NCBI RefSeq assembly: GCF_020535245.1 | Contig: NZ_CP084910.1 | Coordinates: 2,084,501-2,148,500, forward strand | Reading direction: 5' to 3' | Origin: Asticcacaulis sp. AND118 | Lineage (GTDB): Bacteria > Pseudomonadota > Alphaproteobacteria > Caulobacterales > Caulobacteraceae | Length of the DNA: 64,000 bases | Part shown: piece by piece, positions 41,436-50,553 of the stretch | Layout of the letters: every line of letters starts with the position of its first letter | Position numbering within the stretch: position 1 is the first letter of the stretch | Notes under the pieces: model-generated | What the model was told of the DNA's origin: nothing | What the model saw: the letters and a program-made list of their open reading frames with translations, nothing else | Database searches by the model: none | Position numbers and translations under genes: made by a program

Positions 41436-42476
41436 ATGGCTCGCATCAGTCTGCGACAGCTTCTCGACCACGCGGCCGAGAACGATTACGGCGTCCCCGC
41501 CTTTAACATCAACAATATGGAGCAGGGTCTGGCCGTCATGGACGCCGCCCGCAAGGCCGAAAGCCCCGTCATCATTCAGGCGTCGCGCGGCGCGCGCAAC
41601 TATGCGCACGACACCATGCTGACCAAGATGATCGACGCTCTGGTCGAAATCTACCCGGAACTGCCGATCGTCATGCACCAGGATCACGGTAATTCGCCGG
41701 CGACCTGTGCCACCGCCATCCAGAACGGTTTCACCTCGGTGATGATGGACGGTTCGCTGATGGCCGACGCCAAGACCCCGGCCGACTATGACTACAATGT
41801 CAACGTGACCAAAACCGTCGTCGACTTCGCCCACGCCTGCGGCGTGTCGGTCGAAGGCGAACTGGGCGTGCTGGGCTCGCTGGAAACCGGCATGGGCGAA
41901 GCCGAAGACGGTCACGGCGCCGAAGGCGTGCTCGACCATTCGCAACTGCTGACCGACCCGGATCAGGCCGTCGATTTCGTCGCCAAGACCAATGTCGATG
42001 CGCTCGCCATCGCGATGGGCACGTCGCACGGCGCTTACAAGTTCTCACGCAAGCCGGACGGCGAAGTGCTGGCCATGCACGTTATCGCCGAGATCCACAA
42101 GCGCCTGCCGAACACCCACCTCGTCATGCACGGCTCGTCCTCGGTGCCGCAGGAACTTCAGGACCTGATCAACGCCTTCGGCGGTGAAATGCCGCAAACC
42201 TACGGCGTGCCGGTCGAAGAACTGCAAAAGGCCATCAAGATCGGCGTGCGCAAGATCAATATCGACACCGACTGCCGCATGGCCATCACCGGCACCATCC
42301 GCAAATACTTCATCGAGAACCCGGCCGGTTTCGACCCGCGCTCGTACCTTAAGCCTGCCAAAGAAGCCATGCAGCAGGTCTGCTACGACCGTTTCGTGCA
42401 GTTCGGCACCGCCGGCAACGCCTCCAAGATCAAGGCCAAGCCTTTGTCGAGCATGGCGAAATATTATCTGGCTTAA
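41436..42476 (+). CDS. fba: Class II fructose-bisphosphate aldolase
   Basis: Zinc-dependent aldolase of 346 residues, cleaving fructose 1,6-bisphosphate. Metal and catalytic residues are in [12 protein letters not shown] (Asp83/His84), the [11 protein letters not shown] segment, GTSHGAYK and [20 protein letters not shown] forms the phosphate site. Length and sequence are of the CbbA/Calvin-type class IIB group that also splits sedoheptulose bisphosphate, consistent with the transketolase gene nearby. The 138-bp leader has no gene. AGAGGGAAA precedes the start. Confidence 0.96.
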   Translation: MARISLRQLLDHAAENDYGVPAFNINNMEQGLAVMDAARKAESPVIIQASRGARNYAHDTMLTKMIDALVEIYPELPIVMHQDHGNSPATCATAIQNGFTSVMMDGSLMADAKTPADYDYNVNVTKTVVDFAHACGVSVEGELGVLGSLETGMGEAEDGHGAEGVLDHSQLLTDPDQAVDFVAKTNVDALAIAMGTSHGAYKFSRKPDGEVLAMHVIAEIHKRLPNTHLVMHGSSSVPQELQDLINAFGGEMPQTYGVPVEELQKAIKIGVRKINIDTDCRMAITGTIRKYFIENPAGFDPRSYLKPAKEAMQQVCYDRFVQFGTAGNASKIKAKPLSSMAKYYLA

Positions 42477-42508
42477 GCCCATCCCCGATATCGGGAAAGG
42501 TTATAAAG

Positions 42509-42537
42509 AAGGTCGCCCGCAAGGGCGGCCTTTTCTT
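42509..42537 (+). terminator. Terminator of fba
   Basis: GGTCGCCC and GGGCGGCC (one wobble pair) around GCAA, then TTTTCTT. Confidence 0.82.
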
Positions 42538-42577
42538 ATGCCCCGTCGCGCGCTGAGCGATGGGCTCCCCTTATTTT

Positions 42578-42702
42578 TCCACAGATGGCCACAGACAAAC
42601 ACAGATGGCATGTGTGTTGCCATCGTGCCTCAACCTCAACCGTTTGGCTCCCAGCTATCAGGACGCTCGAACCATCTGTGTGCATCTGTGGCCATCTGTG
42701 GA
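42578..42702. repeat. Large palindromic element with 18-bp perfect ends
   Basis: TCCACAGATGGCCACAGA (42578-42595) is repeated inverted at 42685-42702, and CACAGATGG (42600-42608) at 42672-42680. The 63-base centre is unrelated sequence. Within each arm CACAGATGG-like words recur. This lies in the 439-bp fba-hsp20 gap, which holds no protein gene. It could be an IS-derived or MITE-like remnant, or a dispersed repeat. Confidence 0.75.
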
Positions 42703-42751
42703 GAATCTTTTTTGTTGAACCGGCTCCCCGCATAAAAAAATCAACCGCCCT

Positions 42752-42779
42752 CTTGAAGCGGCCATAACCCTCCCCAAAT
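42752..42779 (+). promoter_or_regulatory. Sigma-32-like heat-shock promoter of hsp20
   Basis: CTTGAA at 42752-42757 and CCCCAAAT at 42772-42779 are separated by 14 bases, matching the CTTGAA/CCCCAT pattern of RpoH promoters. It would start transcription about 130 bases before hsp20. Confidence 0.65.
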
Positions 42780-42868
42780 TCATAAACGTAAGACGCCGAC
42801 ACCGGGTCTTTCTGGAAAGCTTCATCGCCCGTTTCGGGGATGCGCAAGCGATCCAACCGACAACCGAA

Positions 42869-42909
42869 GACAGCTTACGCCGCTGTCGATCTCGCTTCTG
42901 ACAAGGAGA
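42869..42909 (+). promoter_or_regulatory. ROSE-type RNA thermometer in the hsp20 leader
   Basis: A first hairpin GACAGC/GCTGTC (42869-42887) is followed by TCTC-G-CTT, loop CTGAC, AAGGAGA (42890-42909). The second buries the AAGGAG ribosome-binding site against TCGCTT with a bulged G, which is the U(U/C)GCU motif that defines ROSE elements. The ATG follows six bases later. Confidence 0.8.
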
Positions 42910-42915
42910 CTCTAT

Positions 42916-43392
42916 ATGCGTACTCAAATCGATTTTTCCCCCCTGTACCGCAGCGCCGTTGGCTTCGACCGTCTGGTCAGCCTGCTTGATTCCGCTGCCC
43001 GTACCGACGCCGCGCCGGGCTGGCCGCCGTACAATATCGAACGCATCGCCACCGGTACGGACGGTGACGGCGACGCCTACCGTATCGAGATCGCCGTAGC
43101 CGGCTTCCGTCCCGACCAACTGAATATCGAGGTCAAGGAAAACGTTCTGACCGTCACCGGTAAGAAGGATGCCGAAGACGGTTCGCGCACCTTCCTGCAT
43201 CGCGGTCTGGCCGAACGCAGCTTCGAGCGCCGCTTCCAACTGGCCGACCATATCCGCGTCACCGAGGCCGAACTGGCCAACGGGCTCCTGACCCTCAATC
43301 TGGTGGTCGAAATCCCGGAAGCGAAGAAGCCCAAGCAGATCGCCATCAAGACCTCCGACAACAGCCCGCAGGCGCTGGAAGCCGCTGAGTAG
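42916..43392 (+). CDS. Small heat-shock protein, Hsp20/IbpA family
   Basis: ATP-independent chaperone of 158 residues that holds unfolding proteins. A short N-terminal arm (DFSPLYRSAVGFDRL, as in IbpA) precedes the alpha-crystallin domain at about 40-135, with YRIEIAVAGFRPDQLNIEV, FLHRGLAERSFERRFQL and the LANGLLTLNLVVEIPE strand that includes the conserved A-x-x-x-n-GvL motif. A short Ala/Glu tail replaces an obvious IXI motif, though KQIAIK is a candidate. Expression is probably doubly heat-controlled. Confidence 0.95.
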   Translation: MRTQIDFSPLYRSAVGFDRLVSLLDSAARTDAAPGWPPYNIERIATGTDGDGDAYRIEIAVAGFRPDQLNIEVKENVLTVTGKKDAEDGSRTFLHRGLAERSFERRFQLADHIRVTEAELANGLLTLNLVVEIPEAKKPKQIAIKTSDNSPQALEAAE

Positions 43393-43416
43393 GGCTTTTT
43401 TTGTCGCGCATTTGAT

Positions 43417-43444
43417 CCGAAAACCGCTTCACACTTTTCGGAAT
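43417..43444. repeat. Short dispersed hairpin repeat, family C copy 1
   Basis: CCGAAAA and TTTTCGG (43417-43423, 43435-43441) with an 11-base loop. Closely similar in sequence to the element at 59725-59753. Confidence 0.6.
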
Positions 43445-43510
43445 GCGCTTGAAATGCACTGAATGCCGCTTCGGTCGGAGCGTATCGGTGCCGCTGATCC
43501 CCGACCGATC

Positions 43511-43551
43511 GGGTCGCGTCTCTTATATCTCTCTGATGAGAGACGCGACCC
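43511..43551. repeat. Strong hairpin between hsp20 and WYL regulator gene
   Basis: GGGTCGCGTCTCT and AGAGACGCGACCC are perfect 13-base inverted copies with a 15-base loop, followed on the plus strand by CTTTTT ten bases later; a possible hsp20 terminator or structured element. Confidence 0.7.
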
Positions 43552-43589
43552 ACCACCTGATCTTTTTCGCTCCCATTTCCGGAACTTGG

Positions 43590-43620
43590 CCGGAAGCGTG
43601 CCCCCACGCTTCCGGTTTTT
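43590..43620 (+). terminator. Bidirectional terminator between hsp20 and WYL regulator gene
   Basis: CCGGAAGCGTG and CACGCTTCCGG around CCCC, followed by five T that touch the stop codon of the convergent regulator gene. Confidence 0.85.
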
Positions 43621-44347
43621 ATGCCGTCTCGGTCTCACGCACATAGGCCCGGTGCATGGCGTCCTCCTGCTCGCGCCATTGCCTTAGCAACGTCATACGC
43701 CGCGTCGGGTAGCGCTCATCGGCGACGCTCATATTGCGGATGCGGTCCGAGCGGAAATGACGGAAATCCTGCCGCAGCTCGCACCACCCCACCAACAACC
43801 GCGCCCGCTCGTAGAAGCCCAGCGCCACCGGCCAGACGATGCGCACCGTCTGCATTTCTTTCACGTCGCTATAGTCCATGACCAGCTTGCGCTCGGATTT
43901 CAGCGCCTGACGGATCATCTTGAGATAACGGTCCTCGAACTCCGACACCTCCGCGTCCTTCCACGGTGGCGGCACCATCAGGCCGGTCGTTTGCAGGCTG
44001 TCGCGCATATCATCGGGCAGGACGGCGTTGATCTTGGCCAGCGCATTGACCGCCGCCGCCGAAATGGCGCGGTCGGTGCGCCCGGCCACCCATTTGACCC
44101 CCAGTGCAATGGCCTCGATCTCGTCGTGCGACAGCATCAGCGGCGGCAACATGAAGCCCGGCCTGAGCAGAAACCCCACCCCGGCCTCCGCCTCGATATC
44201 CGCCCCCTGCGCGCGCAGGGCGTCGACGTCGCGGTACAGCGTGCGCAGCGACACGTTCAGTTCCTGCGCCAGACTGTCGCCCGTTACCGGATAGCGGTGC
44301 CGCCGCAAAATCTGTAGCAAATTCAAAAGCCGGGCGGCGCGCGACAT
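43619..44347 (-). CDS. YafY-type transcriptional regulator with WYL domain
   Basis: Regulator of 242 residues. The N-terminus (about 1-60) is a DeoR-like helix-turn-helix (RLLNLLQILRRHRYPVTGDS then LAQELNVSLRTLYRDVDAL); the C-terminal half holds a WYL domain (about 140-215, VRIVWPVALGFYERARLLVG), which in this family binds nucleic acid or nucleotide ligands. Lies beside but opposite to metC and hsp20. WYL regulators can control defence loci, yet no defence genes are adjacent, so an ordinary regulatory role is as likely. Confidence 0.88.
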   Translation of the reverse strand: MSRAARLLNLLQILRRHRYPVTGDSLAQELNVSLRTLYRDVDALRAQGADIEAEAGVGFLLRPGFMLPPLMLSHDEIEAIALGVKWVAGRTDRAISAAAVNALAKINAVLPDDMRDSLQTTGLMVPPPWKDAEVSEFEDRYLKMIRQALKSERKLVMDYSDVKEMQTVRIVWPVALGFYERARLLVGWCELRQDFRHFRSDRIRNMSVADERYPTRRMTLLRQWREQEDAMHRAYVRETETA

Positions 44348-44413
44348 ATCCCTTCCCCCGCGTCAGTTCGTTCCTGACATATCGCAAAAAGAGGAACAAA
44401 GCAAAAACAAAAT

Positions 44414-45577
44414 CTACAAAACCGCCAGCGCCTGTTCGATATCGGCGATCAGGTCGTCCGGATCTTCCAGCCCCACATAAAGACGCACATAGCTGCCTTC
44501 CAGCGGCGCGTGATCCTCCGGCGTCAGCTTGTGGCGGCCCAGGAACTGCGGCTCGCAATTGACCGCCAGACTCTCATAACCGCCCCACGAAAAGCCCAGC
44601 CCGAACAGTTTGAGCGCATTGAGGAAACGCTGAGACGCCGCCTCGCCGTCACCTTTCAACACGACAAGGAACAGACCGTTCGGCGCGGTGAAATCGCGGC
44701 GGAAGACGTCGCTTCCCGGATGGCTGTCGAGCCAGGGATGCACGACGCGGATCACCTCCGGACGCCCTTGCAGCCATTGCGCCACCTTCAGCCCCGCCTC
44801 GCCCGACTGTTTCAGGCGCAGGTGCAGGGTGCGCAAGCCCCGCAGGGCCAGATAGGATTCGTCGGCCGAAGTGAAGAAGCCCCACGCCTTGATAGCGTCA
44901 TAGATGCGCTTGGCCAGCGCCGCGTCGTTCACCGCCACCGAGCCGATCAGCAGGTCGGAATGGCCGCCGACATATTTGGTCAGGGCCTGCATGGACATGT
45001 CGCAGCCGTGGGCCAGCGGTTTGAACAGCACGCCCGCGCCATAGGTATTGTCGCACAGGGTCAGTATGCCCCGCGCCTTCGCCGCCGCAGCGATGGCCGG
45101 GATGTCTTGAATTTCGAAAGTCAGCGAACCGGGGCTTTCGAGGTAGATCAGCTTCGTCCTTTCGGTGGCCAGCGCCAGAACCTCTTCCGCCGTCGCCGAC
45201 GGCGCATACCAGGTCACATCGACACCGAAACGCGCCAGTTGCGAATCAAGGAAGCGGCGCACCGGACGATAGGCCGAATTGACCGCCAGCACGTGATCGC
45301 CAGCTTGGAGCACCGCAAAGATGGGCAGGGTCTGCGCCGCCAGGCCGCTGGGCAGGATGAAGGCCTCCTCCGCCCCTTCCAGTTCGGCCAGCAATCGGCA
45401 CAGTTCGCGCTGGGTCGACAGGCCCTCGGTGCCGTAGGTCGGCTTGAGGTCGTCGCGATAGAGCACCTCGGCGCTTTCCATCAGCACGGTCGATCCGCGT
45501 TCCACGGGCGCATTGACCGCGCGGCGGCTGCGGGCCTTGTCGAGGACGGGCGAAATGACGCGGGTGGTTTCACGCAT
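44414..45577 (-). CDS. metC: Cystathionine beta-lyase
   Basis: PLP enzyme of 387 residues that turns cystathionine into homocysteine, pyruvate and ammonia. PLP Lys201 lies in SMQALTKYVGGHSDLLIG and Asp176 in TLCDNTYGAG; the N-terminal VNAPVERGSTVLMES and TYGTEGLSTQREL are typical of the MetC branch rather than gamma-synthase. It is divergent from the sulfate-uptake operon across a 243-bp gap without genes, an arrangement that joins sulfur uptake with methionine synthesis. Confidence 0.92.
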   Translation of the reverse strand: MRETTRVISPVLDKARSRRAVNAPVERGSTVLMESAEVLYRDDLKPTYGTEGLSTQRELCRLLAELEGAEEAFILPSGLAAQTLPIFAVLQAGDHVLAVNSAYRPVRRFLDSQLARFGVDVTWYAPSATAEEVLALATERTKLIYLESPGSLTFEIQDIPAIAAAAKARGILTLCDNTYGAGVLFKPLAHGCDMSMQALTKYVGGHSDLLIGSVAVNDAALAKRIYDAIKAWGFFTSADESYLALRGLRTLHLRLKQSGEAGLKVAQWLQGRPEVIRVVHPWLDSHPGSDVFRRDFTAPNGLFLVVLKGDGEAASQRFLNALKLFGLGFSWGGYESLAVNCEPQFLGRHKLTPEDHAPLEGSYVRLYVGLEDPDDLIADIEQALAVL

Positions 45578-45820
45578 GGGAGGAGCCTTTCGTATACGAT
45601 CACTGCTTTGCCGCCGAAACGTCGCCGACGCAAGCGATGTCTCATGCCGGGGACGAATTAGAACGGCTAATCCAAGCTCGTAAAAATCGTCGCCTGACCA
45701 ATTGTCATGGATTTGGCATATGGTCCGTCATGGGGTAGGCTGCCGCGCGATTGATGACGTGTGGACAAAATTCCTACCAAATCGCATTCGTAACCGGCCT
45801 TTTCCCACTGGAGACCGACC

Positions 45821-46849
45821 ATGACCCGATCCGCTACGCTGTCCCGCCGCTGGCTGCTGAAAGGCGCCGCCGCCGCGGGTTTCACCGGTTCGGCCCTGTC
45901 TCTGGCCGCCTGCGGCAATGCGGATGACGCCGCCGCAACGACCCTGCTCAACGTCTCCTACGACCCGACGCGCGAGCTTTACACGGCCTATAACAAGCTG
46001 TTCCAGACCAAGACGAAGACGCCGGTGACGGTGAATCAGAGCCACGGCGGTTCGGGCAAGCAGGCCACCGCCGTCATCGAAGGGCTCGATGCCGACATCG
46101 TTTCGCTGGCGCTGGCCCACGACATCGACGCCATCGCCGAACGTGGCCTGATCGGCACCGACTGGGCCGGGCGTCTGCCGCACAATTCGACCCCCTACTA
46201 TTCGACCATCGTGTTTCTGGTGCGCAAGGGCAACCCCAAGGCCATCAGGGACTGGTCCGACCTGATCAAGCCGGGCGTCGGCGTCATCACGCCCAACCCG
46301 AAGACGTCAGGCGGCGCGCGCTGGAACTATCTGGCGGCCTATGGCTGGGCCAAGACCAACGGTCAGGACCCGGCGGCCTATATCGAAGCCCTCTATCGCA
46401 ACGTCCCGGTGCTCGACACCGGCGCGCGCGGCTCGACCACCACCTTCGTTCAGCGCGGTCAGGGCGATGTGCTGCTGGCCTGGGAAAACGAAGCCCTGCT
46501 GGCTCTGAAAGACGCCGGGGCCGAAGCCTTCGAGATCGTCTACCCGTCGCTGTCGATCCGCGCCGAGCCGCCGGTCGCCGTCGTGGACAAGAATGTCGAC
46601 AAGAAGGGCACCCGCGAAATCGCCGAAGCCTATGTGAAGGGCCTGTTCGACGACGACGCGCAGAAACTGGTGGCCGAAAACTTCTACCGTCCGGTCAGCG
46701 AGACCGTCGCCGCGCAGTTCACGGATAAGTTCCCGCAACTGCGCCTGTTGTCAGTGGACACCGACTTCGGCGGCTGGAAGAAAGCCCACGCCGATTTCTT
46801 CGCGGCGGGTGCGGCCTTCGATGCGCTGCAAGCCAAGCTGAACAAATAA
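45821..46849 (+). CDS. sbp: Sulfate ABC transporter substrate-binding lipoprotein
   Basis: Sulfate/thiosulfate-binding protein of 342 residues. The N-terminus has a twin-arginine motif (SRRWLLKG) and a lipobox (LAAC), pointing to Tat export and lipid anchoring; enterobacterial Sbp is a soluble Sec substrate. The mature part has [21 protein letters not shown] and [15 protein letters not shown], the sulfate-coordinating loops of the family. First gene of the sbp-cysT-cysW-cysA operon; GGAGA precedes the ATG. Confidence 0.95.
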   Translation: MTRSATLSRRWLLKGAAAAGFTGSALSLAACGNADDAAATTLLNVSYDPTRELYTAYNKLFQTKTKTPVTVNQSHGGSGKQATAVIEGLDADIVSLALAHDIDAIAERGLIGTDWAGRLPHNSTPYYSTIVFLVRKGNPKAIRDWSDLIKPGVGVITPNPKTSGGARWNYLAAYGWAKTNGQDPAAYIEALYRNVPVLDTGARGSTTTFVQRGQGDVLLAWENEALLALKDAGAEAFEIVYPSLSIRAEPPVAVVDKNVDKKGTREIAEAYVKGLFDDDAQKLVAENFYRPVSETVAAQFTDKFPQLRLLSVDTDFGGWKKAHADFFAAGAAFDALQAKLNK

Positions 46850-46852
46850 TTG

Positions 46853-47746
46853 ATGAGTTCGAACGCTACCCCTGCACCGGGCGCCGCTCCGCTTGCGACC
46901 GAAGGTTACAAGCCGCCCAAGGCCACGCACAAGGCGCGCGTGTTGCCGGGCTTCACCCTGTCGCTGGGCGTCACCCTGACCTATCTGTCGCTGATCGTCG
47001 TGCTGCCGCTAGCGGCGCTGCTGGCGCGGCCGTGGGAGCACGGGCTCGACGGTGTCTGGGCGACCATCAGCGATCCGCGTGTCCTGGCAAGCTTGCGCCT
47101 GACCTTCACCACCTCATTGCTGGCGGCCCTCGTCAACCTGTTCGCCGGTCTGGTCGTCGCCTGGGTGCTGACGCGCTATGAATTTCCGGGCAAGGGGCTG
47201 GTCGATGCGCTGGTCGATCTGCCCTTCGCCCTGCCGACCGCTGTCGCCGGCGTGTCGCTGTGTTCGATGTACGCCGCCAACGGCTGGGTCGGCAGTCTCT
47301 TTGCGCCCCTCGGCATCAAGATCGCCTATACGCCGCTCGGCATCTTCGTGGCGCTGGTCTTTGTCGGCCTGCCCTTCATCGTGCGCTCGGTCCAACCCGT
47401 GCTGGCCGAATTCGACGCCGAGGTCGAGGAAGCCGCCGCGACACTGGGCGCCACGCCGCTTCAGACCACCTTGCGCGTCATACTGCCGTCGCTGGCCCCG
47501 GCCCTGCTGACCGGCTTCTCACTGGCCTTTGCCCGCGCCGTCGGCGAATACGGCTCGGTCATCTTCATCGCCGGCAACATGCCCTTCGTGTCGGAAATCA
47601 CGCCGCTGCTGATCGTCATCAAACTGGAAGAGTTCGACTATGCCGGCGCGGCCGCCATAGCGGTGGCCATGCTGAGCCTCGCCTTCCTCAGTCTGCTGCT
47701 GGTCAATGCCGTGCAACTGCTGCTGTCGCGCCGGGGACGCGCCTGA
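46853..47746 (+). CDS. cysT: Sulfate ABC transporter permease CysT
   Basis: Inner-membrane permease of 297 residues, about six spans after a cytoplasmic N-terminal stretch of 35 residues. LPFALPTAVAGVSLC is characteristic of CysT, and the EAA loop is EEAAATLGATPLQTTLRVIL. I start at the ATG at 46853, three bases after the binding-protein stop; an in-frame TTG at 46850 is less likely. Ends two bases before cysW. Confidence 0.95.
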   Translation: MSSNATPAPGAAPLATEGYKPPKATHKARVLPGFTLSLGVTLTYLSLIVVLPLAALLARPWEHGLDGVWATISDPRVLASLRLTFTTSLLAALVNLFAGLVVAWVLTRYEFPGKGLVDALVDLPFALPTAVAGVSLCSMYAANGWVGSLFAPLGIKIAYTPLGIFVALVFVGLPFIVRSVQPVLAEFDAEVEEAAATLGATPLQTTLRVILPSLAPALLTGFSLAFARAVGEYGSVIFIAGNMPFVSEITPLLIVIKLEEFDYAGAAAIAVAMLSLAFLSLLLVNAVQLLLSRRGRA

Positions 47747-47748
47747 TC

Positions 47749-48594
47749 ATGAGAGCCCGCGCCCCCGAAAAGCCGAAGACTCCCGCCGCCTTCGCCCTGA
47801 TGCTGATCGCCTTCGTGTGGATGGCGCTGGTCATCGTCCTGCCGCTGGCCAATGTGCTGGCCGAAGCCTTCAAACAGGGCGTGCAGCCCTATCTGTCGTC
47901 GATCGTAAAGCCCGACGCGCTGAGCGCCATCCGCCTGACCCTGATCGTTGCCGCCATCGCCGTGCCGCTCAACGCCGTCTTCGGCATCGCCGCCGCCTGG
48001 TGCGTGACGCGCTTCGATTTTCCGGGCAAGGGCCTGTTGCTGTCGGTCCTCGACCTGCCCTTCACCATCTCGCCCGTCATTTCGGGCATGGTGTGGGTGC
48101 TGCTGTTCGGCGCGCACGGCTGGTTCGCCAGCGTCCTCGAAGCCTCGAATATCAAGATCATCTACGCCCTGCCCGGCCTCGTCATCGCTACGGTGCTGGT
48201 CACCCTGCCCTTCGTGGCGCGCGAACTGATCCCGCTGATGCAGGATCAGGGCACGGACGAGGAAATCGCCGCCGTGACGCTGGGGGCTTCGGGCTGGGAC
48301 GTCTTTTTCCGCGTGACCCTGCCCAATATCAAATGGGCCCTCACCTACGGCGTGCTTCTGTGTACGGCGCGGGCCATGGGCGAATTCGGCGCGGTGTCGG
48401 TGGTTTCAGGCCATATCCGCGGCTTGACCAACACCCTGCCCCTGCACATCGAAGTGCTCTACAACGAATATGACAGCGTGGGGGCCTTCGCCGCCGCCAC
48501 GTTGCTGGCCGGGCTGGCGCTCGTTACGCTGGTCCTGAAAACCCTGCTGGAATGGCGCTTCGGCGACGAACTGGCCGCCAACAGAAGACACTGA
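47749..48594 (+). CDS. cysW: Sulfate ABC transporter permease CysW
   Basis: Second permease, 281 residues, six spans. [20 protein letters not shown] is the CysW counterpart of the CysT signature and the EAA loop reads [20 protein letters not shown]. The ATG at 47749 follows the cysT stop by two bases; the frame is open much further upstream, but that part overlaps cysT in another frame and is not protein-like. Pairs with CysT to form the membrane channel. Confidence 0.95.
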   Translation: MRARAPEKPKTPAAFALMLIAFVWMALVIVLPLANVLAEAFKQGVQPYLSSIVKPDALSAIRLTLIVAAIAVPLNAVFGIAAAWCVTRFDFPGKGLLLSVLDLPFTISPVISGMVWVLLFGAHGWFASVLEASNIKIIYALPGLVIATVLVTLPFVARELIPLMQDQGTDEEIAAVTLGASGWDVFFRVTLPNIKWALTYGVLLCTARAMGEFGAVSVVSGHIRGLTNTLPLHIEVLYNEYDSVGAFAAATLLAGLALVTLVLKTLLEWRFGDELAANRRH

Positions 48595-48604
48595 CCGAGT
48601 TCCC

Positions 48605-49639
48605 ATGTCACTAGTCGTCAAAAACATCACCAAATGCTTCAGCGACTTCGCCGCGCTCAACGACGTGTCGTTCGAGGCGCAGCCGGGCGAATTCCTGGCC
48701 CTGCTCGGCCCGTCGGGTTCGGGCAAGACGACGCTGCTGCGCCTGCTGGCCGGGCTTGACCGCCCCGATACAGGCAGCATCGATTTCGACGGGCTCGATT
48801 ACCTGACCCTGTCCGCCCGCGAACGCCGCGTCGGCATGGTGTTTCAATCCTACGCCCTGTTCCGCCACATGACCGTGGCGCAGAACATCGCCTTCGGCCT
48901 CAATGTGCGCCCGGCGAAAGAGCGCCCGTCCAAGGCCGAGATTCAGGCGACGGTCCAGCGCCTTTTGAAACTGATCCAGCTCGAAGACCTCGGCAAACGC
49001 TACCCCAGCCAGCTCTCCGGCGGTCAGCGTCAGCGCGTGGCGCTGGCCCGCGCGCTGGCTATCAATCCGCGCATCCTGCTGCTCGATGAGCCCTTCGGGG
49101 CGCTCGACGCGCTGGTGCGCAAGGACCTGCGCCGCTGGTTGCGTCGCATCCACGACGAAACCGGCGTCACCACCATCTTCGTCACCCACGATCAGGAAGA
49201 GGCGCTTGACCTCGCCGACCGCGTGGTGGTGCTGAAAGACGGCCAGATCGAGCAGATCGGTAAGCCGCTGGAGCTTTACCGCCATCCGCAATCGGCCTTC
49301 GTGTTCGATTTTCTGGGGACGGCCAATCAGGTGCCGGCCAGCCTGTCGGACGGCCTCGCTGATTTCGGCGGCTTCTCTGCACCGGTCGTGAGCCCCAGAG
49401 CGCTGACGGGTGCGCAAACGGTGCGTTTCCGTCCCTTCGACGCGCATCTGCACCGCGAAGGCCCCGGCTTCGAGGCCAAGGTGCTTTCGCTGCTGCCCGC
49501 CGGGGCTAATCTGCGTCTGGAACTGCAAACCCCGGCGGGTCAGGTGTTCGAAACCCAGCACGCCCATGATTCGGAGGCGTCGGAGCTGAAGCTCAACGAC
49601 ACCGTCTATCTGCGTCCGTCGAAGGTCTACGCGTTTTAA
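48605..49639 (+). CDS. cysA: Sulfate ABC transporter ATP-binding protein CysA
   Basis: ATPase of 344 residues for sulfate import. Walker A GPSGSGKT (35-42), Q-loop [10 protein letters not shown], signature [15 protein letters not shown], Walker [14 protein letters not shown] and switch His in [14 protein letters not shown] are all intact; a C-terminal TOBE-like regulatory domain runs from about residue 235. FRHMTV at the Q-loop is typical of CysA. Last gene of the operon, followed by a bidirectional hairpin. Confidence 0.95.
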   Translation: MSLVVKNITKCFSDFAALNDVSFEAQPGEFLALLGPSGSGKTTLLRLLAGLDRPDTGSIDFDGLDYLTLSARERRVGMVFQSYALFRHMTVAQNIAFGLNVRPAKERPSKAEIQATVQRLLKLIQLEDLGKRYPSQLSGGQRQRVALARALAINPRILLLDEPFGALDALVRKDLRRWLRRIHDETGVTTIFVTHDQEEALDLADRVVVLKDGQIEQIGKPLELYRHPQSAFVFDFLGTANQVPASLSDGLADFGGFSAPVVSPRALTGAQTVRFRPFDAHLHREGPGFEAKVLSLLPAGANLRLELQTPAGQVFETQHAHDSEASELKLNDTVYLRPSKVYAF

Positions 49640-49640
49640 A

Positions 49641-49673
49641 AAGTTCCTCCCCCTGGAATCAGGGGAGGAACTC
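49641..49673. terminator. Bidirectional terminator between cysA and SDR gene
   Basis: AGTTCCTCCCC and GGGGAGGAACT are perfect inverted copies around CTGGAATCA. On the minus strand a T-run follows directly, so it best serves the convergent SDR gene, but it also ends the cysA message. Its ends resemble the small hairpins in family A repeats. Confidence 0.8.
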
Positions 49674-49680
49674 ATGAATA

Positions 49681-50400
49681 TCACTCCGCGCCCGCCATGG
49701 CCGCTTCAAGGCCCGGTGCATTGGTGCGCCAGGTATGGCCGATATGGTCCGCGACCGGGTCGGTGAAGATATATTCCTCACCCGCTTCCAGGCCCGCGAC
49801 AATGCGTTTGGCGGCGCTTTCCGGCGTGGCTTTTTCCAGCGGAATATCGCGCGCCAGGTCGGTGTCGATCGGTCCGGGGAAGATGCCCAGCACCTTGACG
49901 CCCGTGCCTTTCAGACCGGCGCGCGCCGACTGCGTCACCGACAACAGCGCCGCCTTCGAGGCCGAATAGCCGCCCAGCGAGGCCACGGCTACGAGGCCCA
50001 CGACGCTGATGACATTGGCGATAGTGCCCGCCCCCTTGGCCACCAGCTTCGGCGCAAAGGCCTGCATGACCCGCAGCGTGCCATAGAAATTAGCATGGAA
50101 ATCCGCGCCGATGGTGTCGAGCGGGCTGTTCAGCACGTCCGAGAACACCGCCGTGCCGGCATTGTTGACGACGATATCGACATCGCCCGCCGTTTCGGCG
50201 GCCGCCTTGACCTGTGCTTCGTCAGTGATGTCGAGCGTCAGGGGCACGACGCGGGCGTCGCCGAAATCGGGCAGCGAAGCCGGGTTACGCGCGGCGGCGT
50301 AGACCTTCTTGACATCGCGGGTGAGCAGTTCGCGCACGGTGGCGGCGCCGATGCCGCGATTGGCGCCCGTAACGAGGATAATTTGGTTGGACACGGACAT
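49681..50400 (-). CDS. Short-chain dehydrogenase/reductase
   Basis: NAD(P)-dependent oxidoreductase of 239 residues. The cofactor motif is TGANRGIG (11-18), followed by NNAG, catalytic Ser in NVISVVG, and Tyr/Lys in GGYSASKAAL. Basic Arg after the second strand (AAARNP) suggests NADP. Divergent from a TetR regulator with two operator-like palindromes in the gap, so it is probably repressed by it. Substrate unknown. Confidence 0.9.
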   Translation of the reverse strand: MSVSNQIILVTGANRGIGAATVRELLTRDVKKVYAAARNPASLPDFGDARVVPLTLDITDEAQVKAAAETAGDVDIVVNNAGTAVFSDVLNSPLDTIGADFHANFYGTLRVMQAFAPKLVAKGAGTIANVISVVGLVAVASLGGYSASKAALLSVTQSARAGLKGTGVKVLGIFPGPIDTDLARDIPLEKATPESAAKRIVAGLEAGEEYIFTDPVADHIGHTWRTNAPGLEAAMAGAE

Positions 50401-50427
50401 GGCAGCCTCCTTGGGCTCAGGATAAAA

Positions 50428-50445
50428 GTAAACCGATCTGTTTAC
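50428..50445. promoter_or_regulatory. TetR operator 1
   Basis: GTAAAC-CGATCT-GTTTAC, an 18-bp palindrome 28 bases before the SDR start. Confidence 0.75.
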
Positions 50446-50456
50446 ATAACACCGAT

Positions 50457-50474
50457 GTAAACCGTTCTGTTTAC
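50457..50474. promoter_or_regulatory. TetR operator 2
   Basis: GTAAAC-CGTTCT-GTTTAC, differing from operator 1 only in its spacer and lying 29 bp from it centre to centre, nearly three helical turns, so both could be bound on one DNA face. Confidence 0.75.
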
Positions 50475-50553
50475 TTTTGCAAGCGGTTGGGCTATATTTT
50501 TTCCATACCGCCTCATCAAAGGCTTACCGATCCTTGCCCCCAAAGCCGCAAAC

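Noticed and set aside
43619-44347. WYL regulator as marker of a defence island
   Set aside because: The neighbours are hsp20, metC and sulfate transport genes, with no restriction, CBASS, toxin or phage-related gene.
45578-45820. SAM or other sulfur riboswitch between metC and sbp
   Set aside because: No conserved SAM-I, SAM-II or SAM-V blocks were found in either direction.
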